From contig JAMKCF010000016.1 in the NCBI GenBank assembly GCA_023634235.1, positions 7,921,366 to 7,985,365 on the forward strand: a DNA stretch of 64,000 nt, written 5' to 3'. The notes under the pieces are model-generated. The model was not told where the DNA came from. It ran no database searches and saw only the letters and a program-made list of their open reading frames with translations. Each line of letters opens with the position of its first letter. Position 1 is the stretch's first letter. Shown in pieces: positions 32,060 to 44,439 of this stretch. Position numbers and translations under genes: made by a program. Origin of the DNA: Pisaster brevispinus (taxonomy: Eukaryota; Echinodermata; Asteroidea; Forcipulatida; Asteriidae).

Positions 32060-34190
32060 GCCGGTGTCACATCGGGGACTTGTCCCGCGGTGTGTGTGTG
32101 TCCCCTATACGGTGGGCTGTGACTGAGGAAGTGGATTACAAAGAGGGCGCTATTAAACTAATTTTCTACACACATGTTGTTCATTATTAATTTTTGCCAT
32201 CACATGGGGGGGGGGGGGGGCACAGAATCTCTGGGAACATAATCTCCTACCACACCAGTGTAGATGGGGAACTGTTAATCTTGTGAGAGAAAAATAAAAA
32301 AAGAAAATGAAAAATAAAATAAAAAATCGAGTACTTATTGTCGATGATCTTTGTAGAGGAACTGATGTCTAACGAAGAAAACAAGGGCGTAATTGTAGTA
32401 TGCTAAACACAATCGTGAATGGCGGAAAATTAATCAAGCTTACCCCATTATTACATCCAAGGCCAACCGAGGTCGAATGTCAATAGTTAGGGCCGAGTTG
32501 GATATGGCGCAAGACGCAAATTTAAAACAGCAAATTAGAACAGGGTTTGATATGGGCCGTGCAATTATATTCCTCATGGACTGGCATTGAGGTCAATAGA
32601 GCACGTCTATATCCACAGCGACTTAGTGACTAAAAGAGGGACCCACAATATTTCTCTCGGCCGGCCGATGGAAATAGGTCCCTCTCCCCGTCACTCGCAG
32701 GCCCGAGGGGGGCCTAGATGTGCACTAGTGACTGAATCATACCAGTCCATGTTTAAAACACACCTTGGTCTAAAATAAAAAATAAACTTGTCATGGTTTT
32801 ACAACTATATAGGCTAAACAAGTTTTAATTCAACAATTAACTCGCGAGTGATTAAATCATAAGCAATTCAACAATTAAAAGGAACGCAGCTTTTAGTTTC
32901 CCCCAGATTCAGTTCCTATTCACTGTTCATCACATCATAAGAGGGCGCTGTAACCAGTCAAACAGTCAAAGCATACAAAAATTACCGGTTCGGGAATGAC
33001 CCGCAAATATCATGCACTATAGCCTATTATTAGTTAACCCCGCGTGACCGTGTTTCAGCCAGCCAGAATACAGAACTAGCAAGAGGTGTGTTATACAAAA
33101 TCACGCAAGTACGGGGAAGTTTTTAATCCAACGACCAGGCCGAAGGATATAATAATATATATCCTATTTATCTGATTGGAGAAACGCGCGTCTTGTGTTA
33201 ATTTGCCATGTACAGTACGGTATTCCAACAAACCAAAGTTTATAAAGGATCAAGCCTTATACATTTTGGAGTGTCGGAACAGAATTCGCGGCAAAATTAT
33301 GACACGTGACGCGTGTTCACCACTGATCAAAATGACAAGGATTTAGCGCTTCTGCGCCCCATAACCAACGTATGCTATTTATGACTTGGGTAAACCGTCC
33401 ATAGACTTAACATCAAGTCCTTTTTGTCTGCCCTTATCAAAGGGGAACATTGTGTTACAACACTGATCGAAGTGCTGGTGTTGATAATATTATAGACTTC
33501 GCCTAACTCAAGTCTTTTTTTGTTTTGCCTTCTTATTTAACAATATCGGTCACTAATTGAGTGTCCGTTTTTAATTAAGGAATACTATTAAGTAGTGTTG
33601 ATTGAACGGTGGTGATGACCTGGGTGGACCATACCCTCCATCCATGGGTTCACTCAGTAGACTTGAAATGAAGCCGTAATTATTGTTCAATGTTAAAGAC
33701 CTGCTTGATCGTAGCTGAAAATCATTTTAAAATGTTTTCAATCAATAGGGACATTGAGTTCACATGAGATTAAACAGATTTTAATTGTGAAACAATCCTT
33801 TTAATTATCCTTCTCCGGTGCTTTTCAGAAAGCCCTGAAAAAGCCCTGTTACGTCATCACTCATGTTACGTCATTATGTGGGAGCTCCATTTTGTATGGC
33901 TGCTTAATTTGTTGCAGTATGGAGGTATAACAAAGCAAATTCCCACACATGACGTCATAGTGTTGTCCTTTTGACGTTTCTAATTTCTCAAAACCTTGAG
34001 GTTTGGGCCTAATTTTTTGATCGCTAACTACGAAAAATTCAGAAGTGTACACATATCGAAATTACATGTAAATGAAAAAACAAACACATTTGTAAACAAG
34101 TTTAAGACAGAGCTGTCTGCTAACACTTCTTTAAGTCGCGCTGCTACGCAACAATCTTTGACCTTAATTTTCCCAGAGTGCTAAGCAAAA
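32060..34190. other. Intergenic, no gene recognised
   Basis: Contains a G-run at 32,207-32,220 and several TGACGTCA-like sites at 33,848-33,960. No coding or RNA feature. Confidence 0.5.
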
Positions 34191-34194
34191 ACAC

Positions 34195-34278
34195 CGTAGC
34201 GTTCGATTAGCCTCGTTTCGTGGCTACCGTCGCGAGTGTAAATCCCCAGTACATACGGGGAAGCTAATCGAACGCTTT
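34195..34278. repeat. Short hairpin MITE
   Basis: AGCGTTCGATTAGCCTCG faces CGGGGAAGCTAATCGAACGCT across about 45 bp. Confidence 0.55.
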
Positions 34279-34279
34279 A

Positions 34280-35790
34280 ACAAGTGTGTGGCCATGTAGG
34301 AATTATGAGCGGGAATAGGGTACACTGATCGAATGCCGTCTATTATTTTTTCAAATTACACTGACCTCCATTGAGTGCCATATCATTTTGATGTATTGAT
34401 TTAATTAGACAGGTTGGCATTATCAGGGTATTTAAACTGCTTTCCCGCTGGGCCTTGTGTACAGGCAGTAAAACGTATAGTAAAATTTGTAAAATACAGA
34501 ACAATAAACAAAGCCAGACTGTAACAAGAAATACAAAAACAGAAAACCAAAAAAAAAAAAAAGTAAAAAAAACCCAACATTCTTACAAGGTTAGACGAAA
34601 AATTACACATCAAAATAGTAGAGTGCATGAAAACAAAACATGACTGAAACATGTATAATTTTAAAAATTATGCATGCGTAAAGGAAGACACATCGCACTG
34701 CACAAAACAAAAGAGAGGCAAATTAAAGAGCTGAATAGTTTGTCTTTATGCTAAAAATAAACCCAAACTTGGAAAGATGTAAATTCAGTGACAAAGATGA
34801 ACAAAAATTTCAAAAGAATCTCCTGCGATTTTGTGACGTACAAAAAGAAATCGATAAATTTGACATCTGAACCCTTTTCTGTCGCTTTTGCCATTTTATG
34901 GGAAAAATTGTATTTTCCCCTCATATAAGTTTGCAAACTTGTTTATTTTGATATAATCAACATTACGTGACATTTCATTACTGGGGTTACCGGTTACCGG
35001 CTGTAATCGTTGGTTTGAGGGAAAATACTAATTATTGTTAAGTTTTTCCACATACAAAATCTATATTACCACCAGCTTTGGGGCCCTATAGGTGCAATAA
35101 AAGGTTGGTTGATAATTCTGTAGTGTTTCTTGGTTTAACAAGTTTAAAACGAGCATGCTAGAAAAATCCCATTACAAAAATAAAATAAAAATAATGTTTG
35201 AACTCATAAAAACCGGCTGAAACCGCAAAATCCAAGATGGCCGCCGGGTATGGCGTCCATTGTGAACTCACATAATGTATGTCTTACATCACATTAAATA
35301 TCACAACACTAACACTTTTAGCGGAACAACAAAAACATGTAGACATTTTGTTGAAAATGAAAAAAAACAAACCCCAAACCACCACTTACAAAACGATAAC
35401 TCACATTTTTTGACCCATGGTCAAACAAACGCTTGCCATGGTAACAGCTGACTCTGGAGCCCTACATTCTTTTTACTATAAAGACCCCAGATAAATATTG
35501 GTGGTGATCGAATGCAGCCGTTAAAAAGTTACGGGTAAATATTTGACAGTCCCGATTTATATGACTTATCTACGGTGTTAACACATAGCTGAATATAATG
35601 TTTATTGCTATAATTCTGTGAACACCTGAAATATCTAGTCATATTTTACATGGTTTCTGATCGTTTTGTTGTGTTTAAACTGTCGCAATTAAAATATTGT
35701 TTGAAGCGTTAATCATTTTGTCGATACAAGAAACAACTCCTTCGTTTACTTTTTTGTTTGATTTATATATTTTTGTTTACACTTTAACAC
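34280..35790. other. Intergenic, nothing recognised
   Basis: AT-rich, with an isolated CCAAGATGGCCGCC (YY1-like) at about 35,231. No gene or repeat copy recognised. Confidence 0.5.
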
Positions 35791-35799
35791 AACCAAACG

Positions 35800-36240
35800 T
35801 TATGTGTTGATGCATTGTGAACCCCCTACCACAACAGGCACACCATTGATCGAGCCAAGCATCAAGGACAAGGTGTGCTCATTATTATTATATATATATA
35901 TTTTTTATTAAATAATCTTTTTAAAGGTAAGGGTGTATAATATTTAAATTTCTATTTGGGTTTTTATTTTTATGGAAGCATTGTTGCCGACTTGTATTGC
36001 TTACATTTTCTCTTCTATTTATTACAATTTTTTTTTACAGACAAACTAAATGCCCTTCTATTTATATATCTTTGCAAGTAAAGACATTGTAATAACAGAC
36101 AACGTTATGTGTGGATGTGTCGTGAGGCCCCCCCCCCCCACACACACACACACCCATTGATCGAGCCCAGCATCAAGGACACGGTGTGGTCATAATTATA
36201 TTATATCTATTTTTATTCATTGTTATTATTATTAGTTTAT
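35800..36240 (+). repeat. Duplicated segment, about 290 bp apart
   Basis: AACGTTATGTG, CCATTGATCGAGCC-AGCATCA and AGGACA-GGTGTG-TCAT recur in order at 35,800-35,890 and 36,100-36,200, with C-rich or CA-rich insertions between. Confidence 0.6.
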
Positions 36241-36974
36241 TTTTTCCAGGAGGTTGTATGATAAATCTAAATATAGTCTGCGCGCAATGTTTTTAGTTTG
36301 TTTGTTTTTTGGGGTGTTGGGGTGTTTGTTTGTTCGTTGGTTTGTTTGTTTTGAACAAAATTGTGCATTTTCCTGTGGTACGCTCTCATCTTTTTACAGT
36401 AAAGAGGGAAATATGAATTAACCTGGAACATTGAAGCTATTTTTATTATTATTATTATTATTTTTTTGCCCATCACCTTTCAGAGGGGACTAAGTATAAT
36501 TTTAGCAAACAAACAAGTTTCTGAAATTCGTTTCAGGTAATAAATTTTCTAGTTAAATAGCATTAATTAATCGCTTCCGAACCATATTCCCCAAGAAAGT
36601 TAAATGCATCCGCTTTCTCTGAGGCTTCGCCCCATAATCGTTCTATCCCACCCCCTAAAAAAATAATAGCAAAAAAACTGTCTACATAAACTGCATTGTA
36701 CACAACATATGGAACCAATCAGAACTCGTCGTTGTCAGCCTGTTCTTTCAACTTCGCCATTTTGTTTGTTGATGATGAGAAGTTGGATTAGACGAAAGCC
36801 AGATTTTGTTTTATGTTGATGAGTGAAGTAGAAAATGCAAATAAGTGCAATAAAGCGAAGGGAGTCAGCCTCACAGGGGGGGGGGCGAGCATTCACTAAA
36901 ATACCACAAACAAAATCCACACGAGGACGTGTACAAAAATGATCTCTTGCATTGATTTTAATCCTCAGATCAGT

Positions 36975-37815
36975 ATAACACAATATACTCTCAGAACTAT
37001 GCAGTTCGTTCCGCTATCGTCCTCAAGAACCTCACAGGTCATCATGTACAAAATCCTATTCGAAACGTTTTTCCCTTCACGTTTATGCACATGGAGTTCT
37101 CTTTTGAAAACGAATTTCGCCAAAATTAGGTTCTATGGTGTTCTTTGTTTTCACAGTTAGCTCGGCGTGGGTCCAGATAATCCACTCCGAAAAACAGGGG
37201 CAAAAAATTATAAATTCTCACCGTTATTCAGAATCGTCGCAAATATGGCCGCCATCGCCGATAATCATTGGTTCGCTGCGTGCAACGCTGGTCCACGATA
37301 ATCAAGGGCCCATGTTTTTACACATGACCCGTTGGTTATTGTGAACCAACGTTGCACTCAGCATACCAATTTTGGTCTCTCAGACATGCAAGCCTTAAGC
37401 TGGTATTCAATGGTAGACTGAACGCAGCGCTCGTCCACAATAGTCAATGCAATGTCTTTTACACGTAAACTGATGGTTATCGTGGACCAGCGTTGCGTGC
37501 AGCATACCATTGATACAGGCGACGGCGGCCATATTTGTTATCGGAAGGCAACGATTCTGAATAACACTGAGAATTTTTGTTTTGTTGCAACTTTCTTTTT
37601 ATGGAGTGGGTTTTCTGGACCCACGCCGAGCTCACTGTGAAAAAAAGAACACATAGAGCCTTATTTTGGCAAGATCCGTTTTCAAAAGAGAACTCCACGT
37701 GCATAAACGTGAATAGCAAAAAGTTTCGAATAGGATTTTGTACATGATGACCTATGAGGTTCGTGGAGACGATAGCGGAACGAAACGCATAGGAGTACAC
37801 ACAATACAAATAACA
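36975..37815. mobile_element. About 840-bp foldback element
   Basis: Two arms of about 400 bp are inverted copies of each other: GTTCGTTCCGCTATCGTC, TGTACAAAATCCTATTCGAA and GGAGTTCTCTTTTGAAAACG on the left recur inverted at 37,660-37,785. The inner parts (CAACGCTGGTCCACGATAA) are themselves palindromic. No coding capacity; it looks like a long foldback DNA element. Confidence 0.7.
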
Positions 37816-38379
37816 CAATACAGTCGCTTAGGCGAAGGGCAAACGGTCAACACAATATTTTTGTGATTAAATATGATTTAAAAACAAAATAATATTCACA
37901 GAGAGCTCTAGGACGTTATCCCTCAAGTAAAAAGTATTCGGAGCGTGGCCAGAGCCATGCTGCCCTTACAAAGTGATCAATACCTCCAGCACAAAATAAA
38001 TGTGCTCTCTTTAATTAATATACGTTAAAAACGAAATCAATAAAAAACTATGGCAGCTTTAATTTGTACGCAGTTGTCAGGAAGTCAAGCTTTACTGAAA
38101 CTGGGTTAAAGGTATAATTGGAAACATTTTCATTTTGTCATATACTAAAATCAAAGTAGACTGGTCTTGACAAACATCCTTCTGCCGTAATGCATGCATT
38201 GCAATACTCGAACGCCGTCTTTCAAATTGGTATCTAGGTTTAGCTCCAAAGGTCTAAAATCTGGACACAGTTTCTTGCAGCGAGGGAGAAACAAAATTTA
38301 AGAATGAAAAGAGGTGAAAGGCCTATAGTTCCATGTTTAACTGCATCACGGATAGATAATATTAGTTGGTTTCACCCTT

Positions 38380-38516
38380 ACACCGATGGGTGAAATGTAT
38401 ACTGTGTACTCTCCCGAGTTCTTTGAAAAAAATCTACAGGCATAATACTCGGGTGGAATTCGAACCCACGACCTTTGCCATTCTAGAGCGGATGTCTTTA
38501 CCAACTAGAATTCAGC
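38380..38516 (-). mobile_element. tRNA-like SINE, family 3, minus copy
   Basis: On the minus strand: CTAGTTGGTAAAGACATCCG then GGTTCGAATTCC (B box), followed by a short body ending near the TTTCACCCATCGGTGT segment. Paired with an opposite-strand copy about 0.5 kb to the right. Confidence 0.6.
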
Positions 38517-38927
38517 CCTGTGGAGAGGTAACTAGATACCCGTTAGAAATACATCACCATTATACTCTACGTACCACTTTAATTATATGTCAATGTCGAG
38601 TTAAAAATTACCATAGGGAAAGCATGGGAACAGTAATAGTCAGTCATGGTATCTAGGCTAGCTTCAATCAACACCGTAAGATATCCGATTGACATTAAGG
38701 TCGCTCTGGTTTTGCGCTAGGTGGCAACCGGATCTGTGTAGCAGCGGTTTACACAGTGATGACACCTAATGGATCATACTTTGTTCATGATGTCACTGAA
38801 AACAAATTGTGTATTTTTTTCCGAAAGGCCTACCTGTTATAAGGATGGTAATATGGTGGTAAGCATCCAATGGAAATTATTTCGTCCTGAAGTGCCCCCC
38901 ATTGTTGATCAGAAATCAATAAAAAAG

Positions 38928-39060
38928 TATGTCTAGTTGGCAAGACATCTGCTCTAGAATGGCAAAGGACGTGGGCTCGATTCCCAACCGAGTAATAAAT
39001 GCTTGATGATTTTTCACAGAACTACTGAGTATGCAGTGCTTTACTGAGGGTAAACCAAAT
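38928..39060 (+). mobile_element. tRNA-like SINE, family 3, plus copy
   Basis: CTAGTTGGCAAGACATCTGC and GGGCTCGATTCCCAACCGAG match the minus-strand copy at 38,380-38,516, then TATGCAGTGCTTTACTGAGG. The two copies form a loose inverted pair. Confidence 0.6.
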
Positions 39061-40635
39061 AATAACCTCTAGTTTTGTGATGATATTAGTATGTTTTGTG
39101 GAAGATTAAATTTAGTTTCCATTTATAATTCACCAAGCAACCAACCGGTGGAGACTTCATTAATACGGCTGATGGGCACGTTTGAGTGAAAGCAACGGCC
39201 TACATTTTTGTCAAGGTTGTTGTGCTTGTTGATAGAAGTGCTTCCCTCTATTGCATCCATTCAAATAAAAGTGACTTGATGTTCCGTAAATGCTTTTTCT
39301 CGACTTTGACGCGTCGGTTTTTTTTGCAAACGAACATATATATCTGCGAATTTCTAATCTGTAAATTCTCAAATTGCAACTACTCAACATTCTCCCACAG
39401 CCGAAACCATTTGATGACTTTTGTTCGTTTGTTTATTTATTTATTTATTTATTTGTTGGGGTGTTTATTTTTATTATCATTATTTGTTTCTCCAATTTGT
39501 GTCCACTACTTTCTCGTAACTCCAATGAGGGATTGGCCAGGTTTGTTACTTAACGTTTTTTAATAACACAATTTTATATATGGCGGTTTACGCACTTGAA
39601 ACATGGTCATTTTTATAAATCATTTATTTTAACCAATGTTCATGTTTCTTGGCCCTTCGTGGTGTTGTGGTCCGTTAAATCTACAGGTTGCGTCTTCTTA
39701 GTTATTAAATCAAATAGTGCTCTTTGGAGGTTTTATATAAAGAATATCCAATTTCCAGTCACCGTTGACAAGTTGTCTTAGTCGACGAGAAGCAAATTTT
39801 GTCCGGTTGTCAGTCGTAGGCTTACATCAATGTTTGGTATATGTTTTTGTGCAAAGTAACGATGAACAAAAATTTATGTTCACCTGACGTCATTTGTGGT
39901 AAAAATCTTGGTTGTGCCATTTTAGTAGTCAGTTGCCTCGTGTGTAAATTTACAGTGCAACTGCTCAATACAGTGCAACTGCTCAATACAACGTCTTTTC
40001 TCCGATTGATTGAACATAATAGTCTGGGTATTAGCATAATTTACTTTTATATAAATAATTAGGTGTCGGTACGTGTTGTGCTCAACATGTTCTGAACCAA
40101 AGTTTTTGTTCGGTATATAATTTTTTCCCGTTACAGCGTCGAAAGGACGCCTAAACGTTAATTGCCAACTGGTCAAACGAAATATCTAAACTGTAGTGTT
40201 TGGAGTTGACGAAAATTAATATTTATGTTTTGTAGTTTTAGGTTTGACTTTCTCATTTTTTTACCGTTGCAAACTGGGGAAGCCGTTTCAACCTAAAACT
40301 ATTCTTAAAGTATGAACAAACCAACAACAAAACAAAAACAACAAACAGAAGAGTATTCTTGTTTTAAAAAATGTTAAGAAAGGAACTGCTTTAAACAAGG
40401 AAAAAGAAGAAAAATTACATATCATCAATCTAAAGATTCTAGGTTCACATTTTGTGCCGATTTGACCAGAAATGTATACTCAAATGTTTACATAATTATA
40501 GCTTCTTGTAATCGGCTCCTAAAAATTAATGGCAACAAAAACTTACTTGGTTAGAAGTACAGCAAACTTTGAGAATCACTTCACATGTGTTTGTTAAAAA
40601 AGATACTAGTTTTCATCCCCACAATTTGAATTTGA
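39061..40635. other. Intergenic, nothing recognised
   Basis: Only an 18-bp duplication (CAGTGCAACTGCTCAATA twice at about 39,954-39,989) and T-rich tracts. The open frames present do not resemble known proteins. Confidence 0.5.
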
Positions 40636-40722
40636 CAACGCGGCGCAGCAATAAACCAAAACATTATGTTGCATTACCCTTTTTATCTAAGTTATCTTTT
40701 GCGTATATAGAGGTAGACCTAG
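40636..40722 (+). repeat. Dispersed repeat, copy 1
   Basis: CGGCGCAGCAATAAACCAAA through TATATAGAGGTAGA matches 42,777-42,860 (CGGCAATAAAACCAAAAACA ... TATATAGAGGTAAA). Class unknown. Confidence 0.5.
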
Positions 40723-41189
40723 GGGAATTTGTTTTCAAGATCCATCCTCCATTGATGCTCCATAACTATAATTATTTTTTTAACCGTGATTTAAAGGCAA
40801 CCAAATGCAACGCCATAGGAAATAAAAAGAAAAATAAGACGTAATAGCAAAGCACCCCCCCAAAAAACTAACACAATTCAAGTAAAAATGCAACTGTCAT
40901 AAGACAACAATCCCCGCCCTAACCTCAACCCAACCCCAACCCCCAAAAGGTAAGACGATTACAAAAAGAACCTAAAAAAAAAAAATAATAATAATAATAA
41001 TAACTAGACATTAGGTGTTTGTGAGCAAACACAAAGCTGTTCCGTTCTGTTGACCTAAAAGGTTTTTTATCCAAAGATATGAACTGATTCTGTTTTTGTG
41101 TGTATATGGTGTAATCTTGTTCGAAATGAATGCTTGTTATCAAGAGTGGTCACCACAGTGTATATAGTTTAACAAAATCGGGTCTTGTC

Positions 41190-41745
41190 TTAGACCGGAA
41201 ATAAAGATCAAAGTGGGGTCATCGTGTTTAATAACATTTCTCAAGTGTTGCCAGCTACAAGACAACACAAACATTACCACTTTATGACATGTGGTTCAGG
41301 AGATATGATTTGTTAAAGTTTTGAGCTTCCTGATTGGACCGGAACTAAAGGTCAAAGTGAGGTCATGATTTTACATAAAATGTCGCAATTGTTGTAAGCT
41401 ATAATACAACACAAACATTATACATGTACCAATTTATGACATGAGCTTCCTGTTTGGACCGGAAGTAAAGGTCAAAGTGAAGTCATCTCTGTACATGAAA
41501 TGTCGCAAGTGTGTTAAATGATAGGATACAACACAAACGTTACGTCTTTATAACCTGTGGTTCAGGAGATATGTTTTTTTATAGATTTGAGCTTCCTGTT
41601 TTGACCGGAAGTAAAGGTCAAAGTAAGGTCATCTTTCAAAATAAATTTTAGCATTTGTTGTAAGCTACAAAATAACAGAAACTATACGACTTTACGACAT
41701 GTGGTTCAGTAGATATGATTTTTTAGATGAATAAGCTTTGAATTA
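41190..41745 (+). repeat. About 145-bp tandem repeat, four units
   Basis: ACCGGAAGTAAAGGTCAAAG, then GTCGCAAGTGTT..., ACAACACAAAC and ACATGTGGTTCAGGAGATAT recur in order four times, beginning at about 41,193, 41,338, 41,457 and 41,604. The second unit is shortened. Confidence 0.75.
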
Positions 41746-42571
41746 CCGTAATTCGACACCTGATGACGTCACAGTTAAAAAAATGTGTTTTTCATACTAA
41801 TACATTTTATAAAGAACACGATGGTAAAAAAAAAATCCATCTAATGCATTCTCACGAAAACCCTAAACCTACGTAGGAATTACATGTGTTGCTCATGCAC
41901 AAATCGAATGGGCTGTGCACAAAGCAATGGGTCCTCTACCGGTTAGGAATCGAATATCAAGGTAATCTCCGACGCCTTGCCGTGATTGCGAAATCACGGC
42001 GCAATCAGCAAGCTAGCCATGATGTCCGATTTGTAACTTAATCGTTAATTATTGTGGGAATGCATTGTTCTTTGATGAGTTTGAATGGCCTGAAATAATT
42101 CTCAGTAAAAATATTTGTGTTTTTAAAACGATTTTTGTTTTATGACTATAATTGAATTTATTTTGAAAATTTATGGTTTTTGACCAACTAAATACTTCCA
42201 CTTTTCAGAGCCATGGGTTTTGTACACAGATACAAAACGCGCTATAAATGACGTCATGGTGACGTCGTCCGGCATTTTAGGCCGGCAAACATATCTTCAG
42301 CATCCCATAAGTGTAAAACTGAAGACATTTTGACGATCGGCGGTATACTTTTTGAAATATGGTCTCAACAAGGTTGGCTAATTAAAATGGCTAACTAACT
42401 AAGAACTTGAATAATTGTTAAATTAAATTTTAGGTTTAAGCACTAAGCTTTACTTTGGTATAGGATTTAACTCTTTCAGTTTATTTTAATTTTTTGTTTA
42501 AAGAATTAAACAAAATCGTGTACAAATGCTATGGAAATTTAGGCAGAAACAAAGAATAATAATAATAAAAG

Positions 42572-42676
42572 TAATAAAAATCTCGACGAAAACAAAACCT
42601 GTTCCGACAGTAAGTCGGAACAGCTAATAAAAATCTCGACGAAAACAAAACCTGTTCCGACAGTAAGTCGGAACAG
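42572..42676 (+). repeat. 53-bp unit in two copies, each with a perfect hairpin
   Basis: Two identical units of AATAAAAATCTCGACGAAAA plus a 25-nt hairpin with a 10-bp stem (CTGTTCCGAC/GTCGGAACAG) and AGTAA loop, at 42,599-42,623 and 42,652-42,676. Confidence 0.8.
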
Positions 42677-42776
42677 CAAATAAACAACAATGAAAACATA
42701 TACAAGTCAAGAACATCTTAAAATGGGACCCCCCCGAAAAAGGACCCAAAATAATGTGACGGAAACCAAATTAAAT

Positions 42777-42860
42777 GCGACGCGGCAATAAAACCAAAAA
42801 CACTGTGTTGCCTTACCCTTTCTATCTAAGTTATGGTTTGAGTATATAGAGGTAAACTTT
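42777..42860 (+). repeat. Dispersed repeat, copy 2
   Basis: Second copy of the 40,636 unit, same orientation, about 2.1 kb away. Shares TACCCTTTCTATCTAAGTTA nearly exactly. Confidence 0.5.
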
Positions 42861-43489
42861 TGGTAAAAAAATTTAAAAGTTACGCTGTGAAATGTCAGGC
42901 GTTCAAGTACCGCGATTCGGATTAACGGCCACACTTGCCTGTCAGATACGTTTCTCAGAATGGTATTCCATAACCGCTCAGGTTTTTCGGTGGTATCTCA
43001 AAAGCGCTACCACCTTTTGAAATTTAATTTTCACAGGTTAGTTTTATTGTATATCCATACATTTATATAGGACTAAAACAATAGAGCGGTTCCAAAAGCC
43101 AAAGGTAAACGTTATCTTTGTAGCGTTGCACGGACAAACCGCTAATTAGTAGATAGTTAAAAAACAACAATGTAATTACTGTCATAATCCCGACATTATA
43201 GATCACGTCCATCAGCACGAAAAAACTAATTTGTATATTAATTACATACGTTACATGTATTTTTCGCATTATTAATATTATTATTTTGTTTAGGCCTATA
43301 TAATCATTTAAATCACCATCATCTGTCAAAATTCGTTCAGAGAAAAAAAGGTGATGAAAACAATTTCGTTGGCAGATTTTCTCAGATAGTTATTTTTGGT
43401 AGATATGTGTTCCTTTACGAATTTCGTTCATCTGCAAACTTGTATGTAGTACAAATGCGACAGAGAATTGTACATAGTCGTTAAATACA

Positions 43490-43935
43490 CTCATATTCCA
43501 TTATTCATGGACCACCTATGCTTTATTTGTATTTTTTAATGATCAATGAATATTCGTTACGTGTCGACGTAATATTTCCCTGGCCAATGGAATGTAGCAT
43601 TATTGATGCACCACCTTGTTTCAATTGTATTGTAAAATATTGCTGGATATTCATGACGTGTCGACGTATGATTTCCCTGGCCAAAGGACTATACCATTAT
43701 TGATGTACCTCCTATGCAATAAATGTGTTTGTAAATTATCGTTGAATATGCATGACGTGTCGACGTATGATTTCCCTGGCCAATGAGATATACCATCATT
43801 GATGCACCATCTAAGCTTTAATTATATTTCATAATGATCGCTGAATATTCATTACGAGTTGACGTATGCTTTCTCTGGCCAAGGATACTATTATTGATGC
43901 ACCACTTTGCTAACGTATGCTTTCCCTGGCGGCCA
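43490..43935 (+). repeat. About 103-bp tandem repeat upstream of the fibrinogen gene
   Basis: Four and a half units carry TGAATATTCATGACGTGTCG, ACGTATGATTTCCCTGGCCA and TTATTGATGCACCA. Each holds TGACGT-like and GTCGAC palindromes and a CCAAT-like GGCCAATG. The array ends about 500 bp before the start codon at 44,440. Confidence 0.75.
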
Positions 43936-44279
43936 TTAGAAAACAAAATGGGGCATCAACTGCTAGATTTGCACCATGGGTCGATTATCACGTCTCTCTA
44001 TAATTGGGCGCACAGTGTTTAGTCTCTGCATACTGTTTAGATACCAACCACGGTGCAACTGCGTCATTCCAGGATCGAAGCTGCGTGTAAGCTGGATGCT
44101 AGTCTGCAACACCCACCATTGCTCCACTTCCCGAACTGCGTGAAGATGAATGGAATTGCCAATAAATTTGCTCAATCAAATTTGCTCAATCACATTTTTT
44201 CGGTGGAGGCTGCGCACAATAATTTCAATTCCGAAGAGTGTAGGGGCCTATAGTGCTTGACGCATATCGGTGTACATAT

Positions 44280-44286
44280 TATAAAA
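44280..44286 (+). promoter_or_regulatory. Candidate TATA box of the two-domain fibrinogen gene
   Basis: TATAAAA lies 154 bp before the start codon, giving a plausible 5'UTR of about 125 nt. It sits in sequence resembling the tail of the tRNA-like SINE family seen at 2.75 kb (AGTGCTTG...CATATCGGTGT), so the promoter may be built on old SINE sequence. Confidence 0.4.
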
Positions 44287-44439
44287 CCTAAATAATACTT
44301 TCTGTGTACCTTGGATGCAGTCACGACAATGATTGCAGACTGGTGTCCTGATTTTAGTCTGTCAACTGTGGGCTACTGAACGGTTTGTTGGTCGGTTGTC
44401 TAAACTGAACTTCATCATTCTCTTTTATCCTTGATCATC

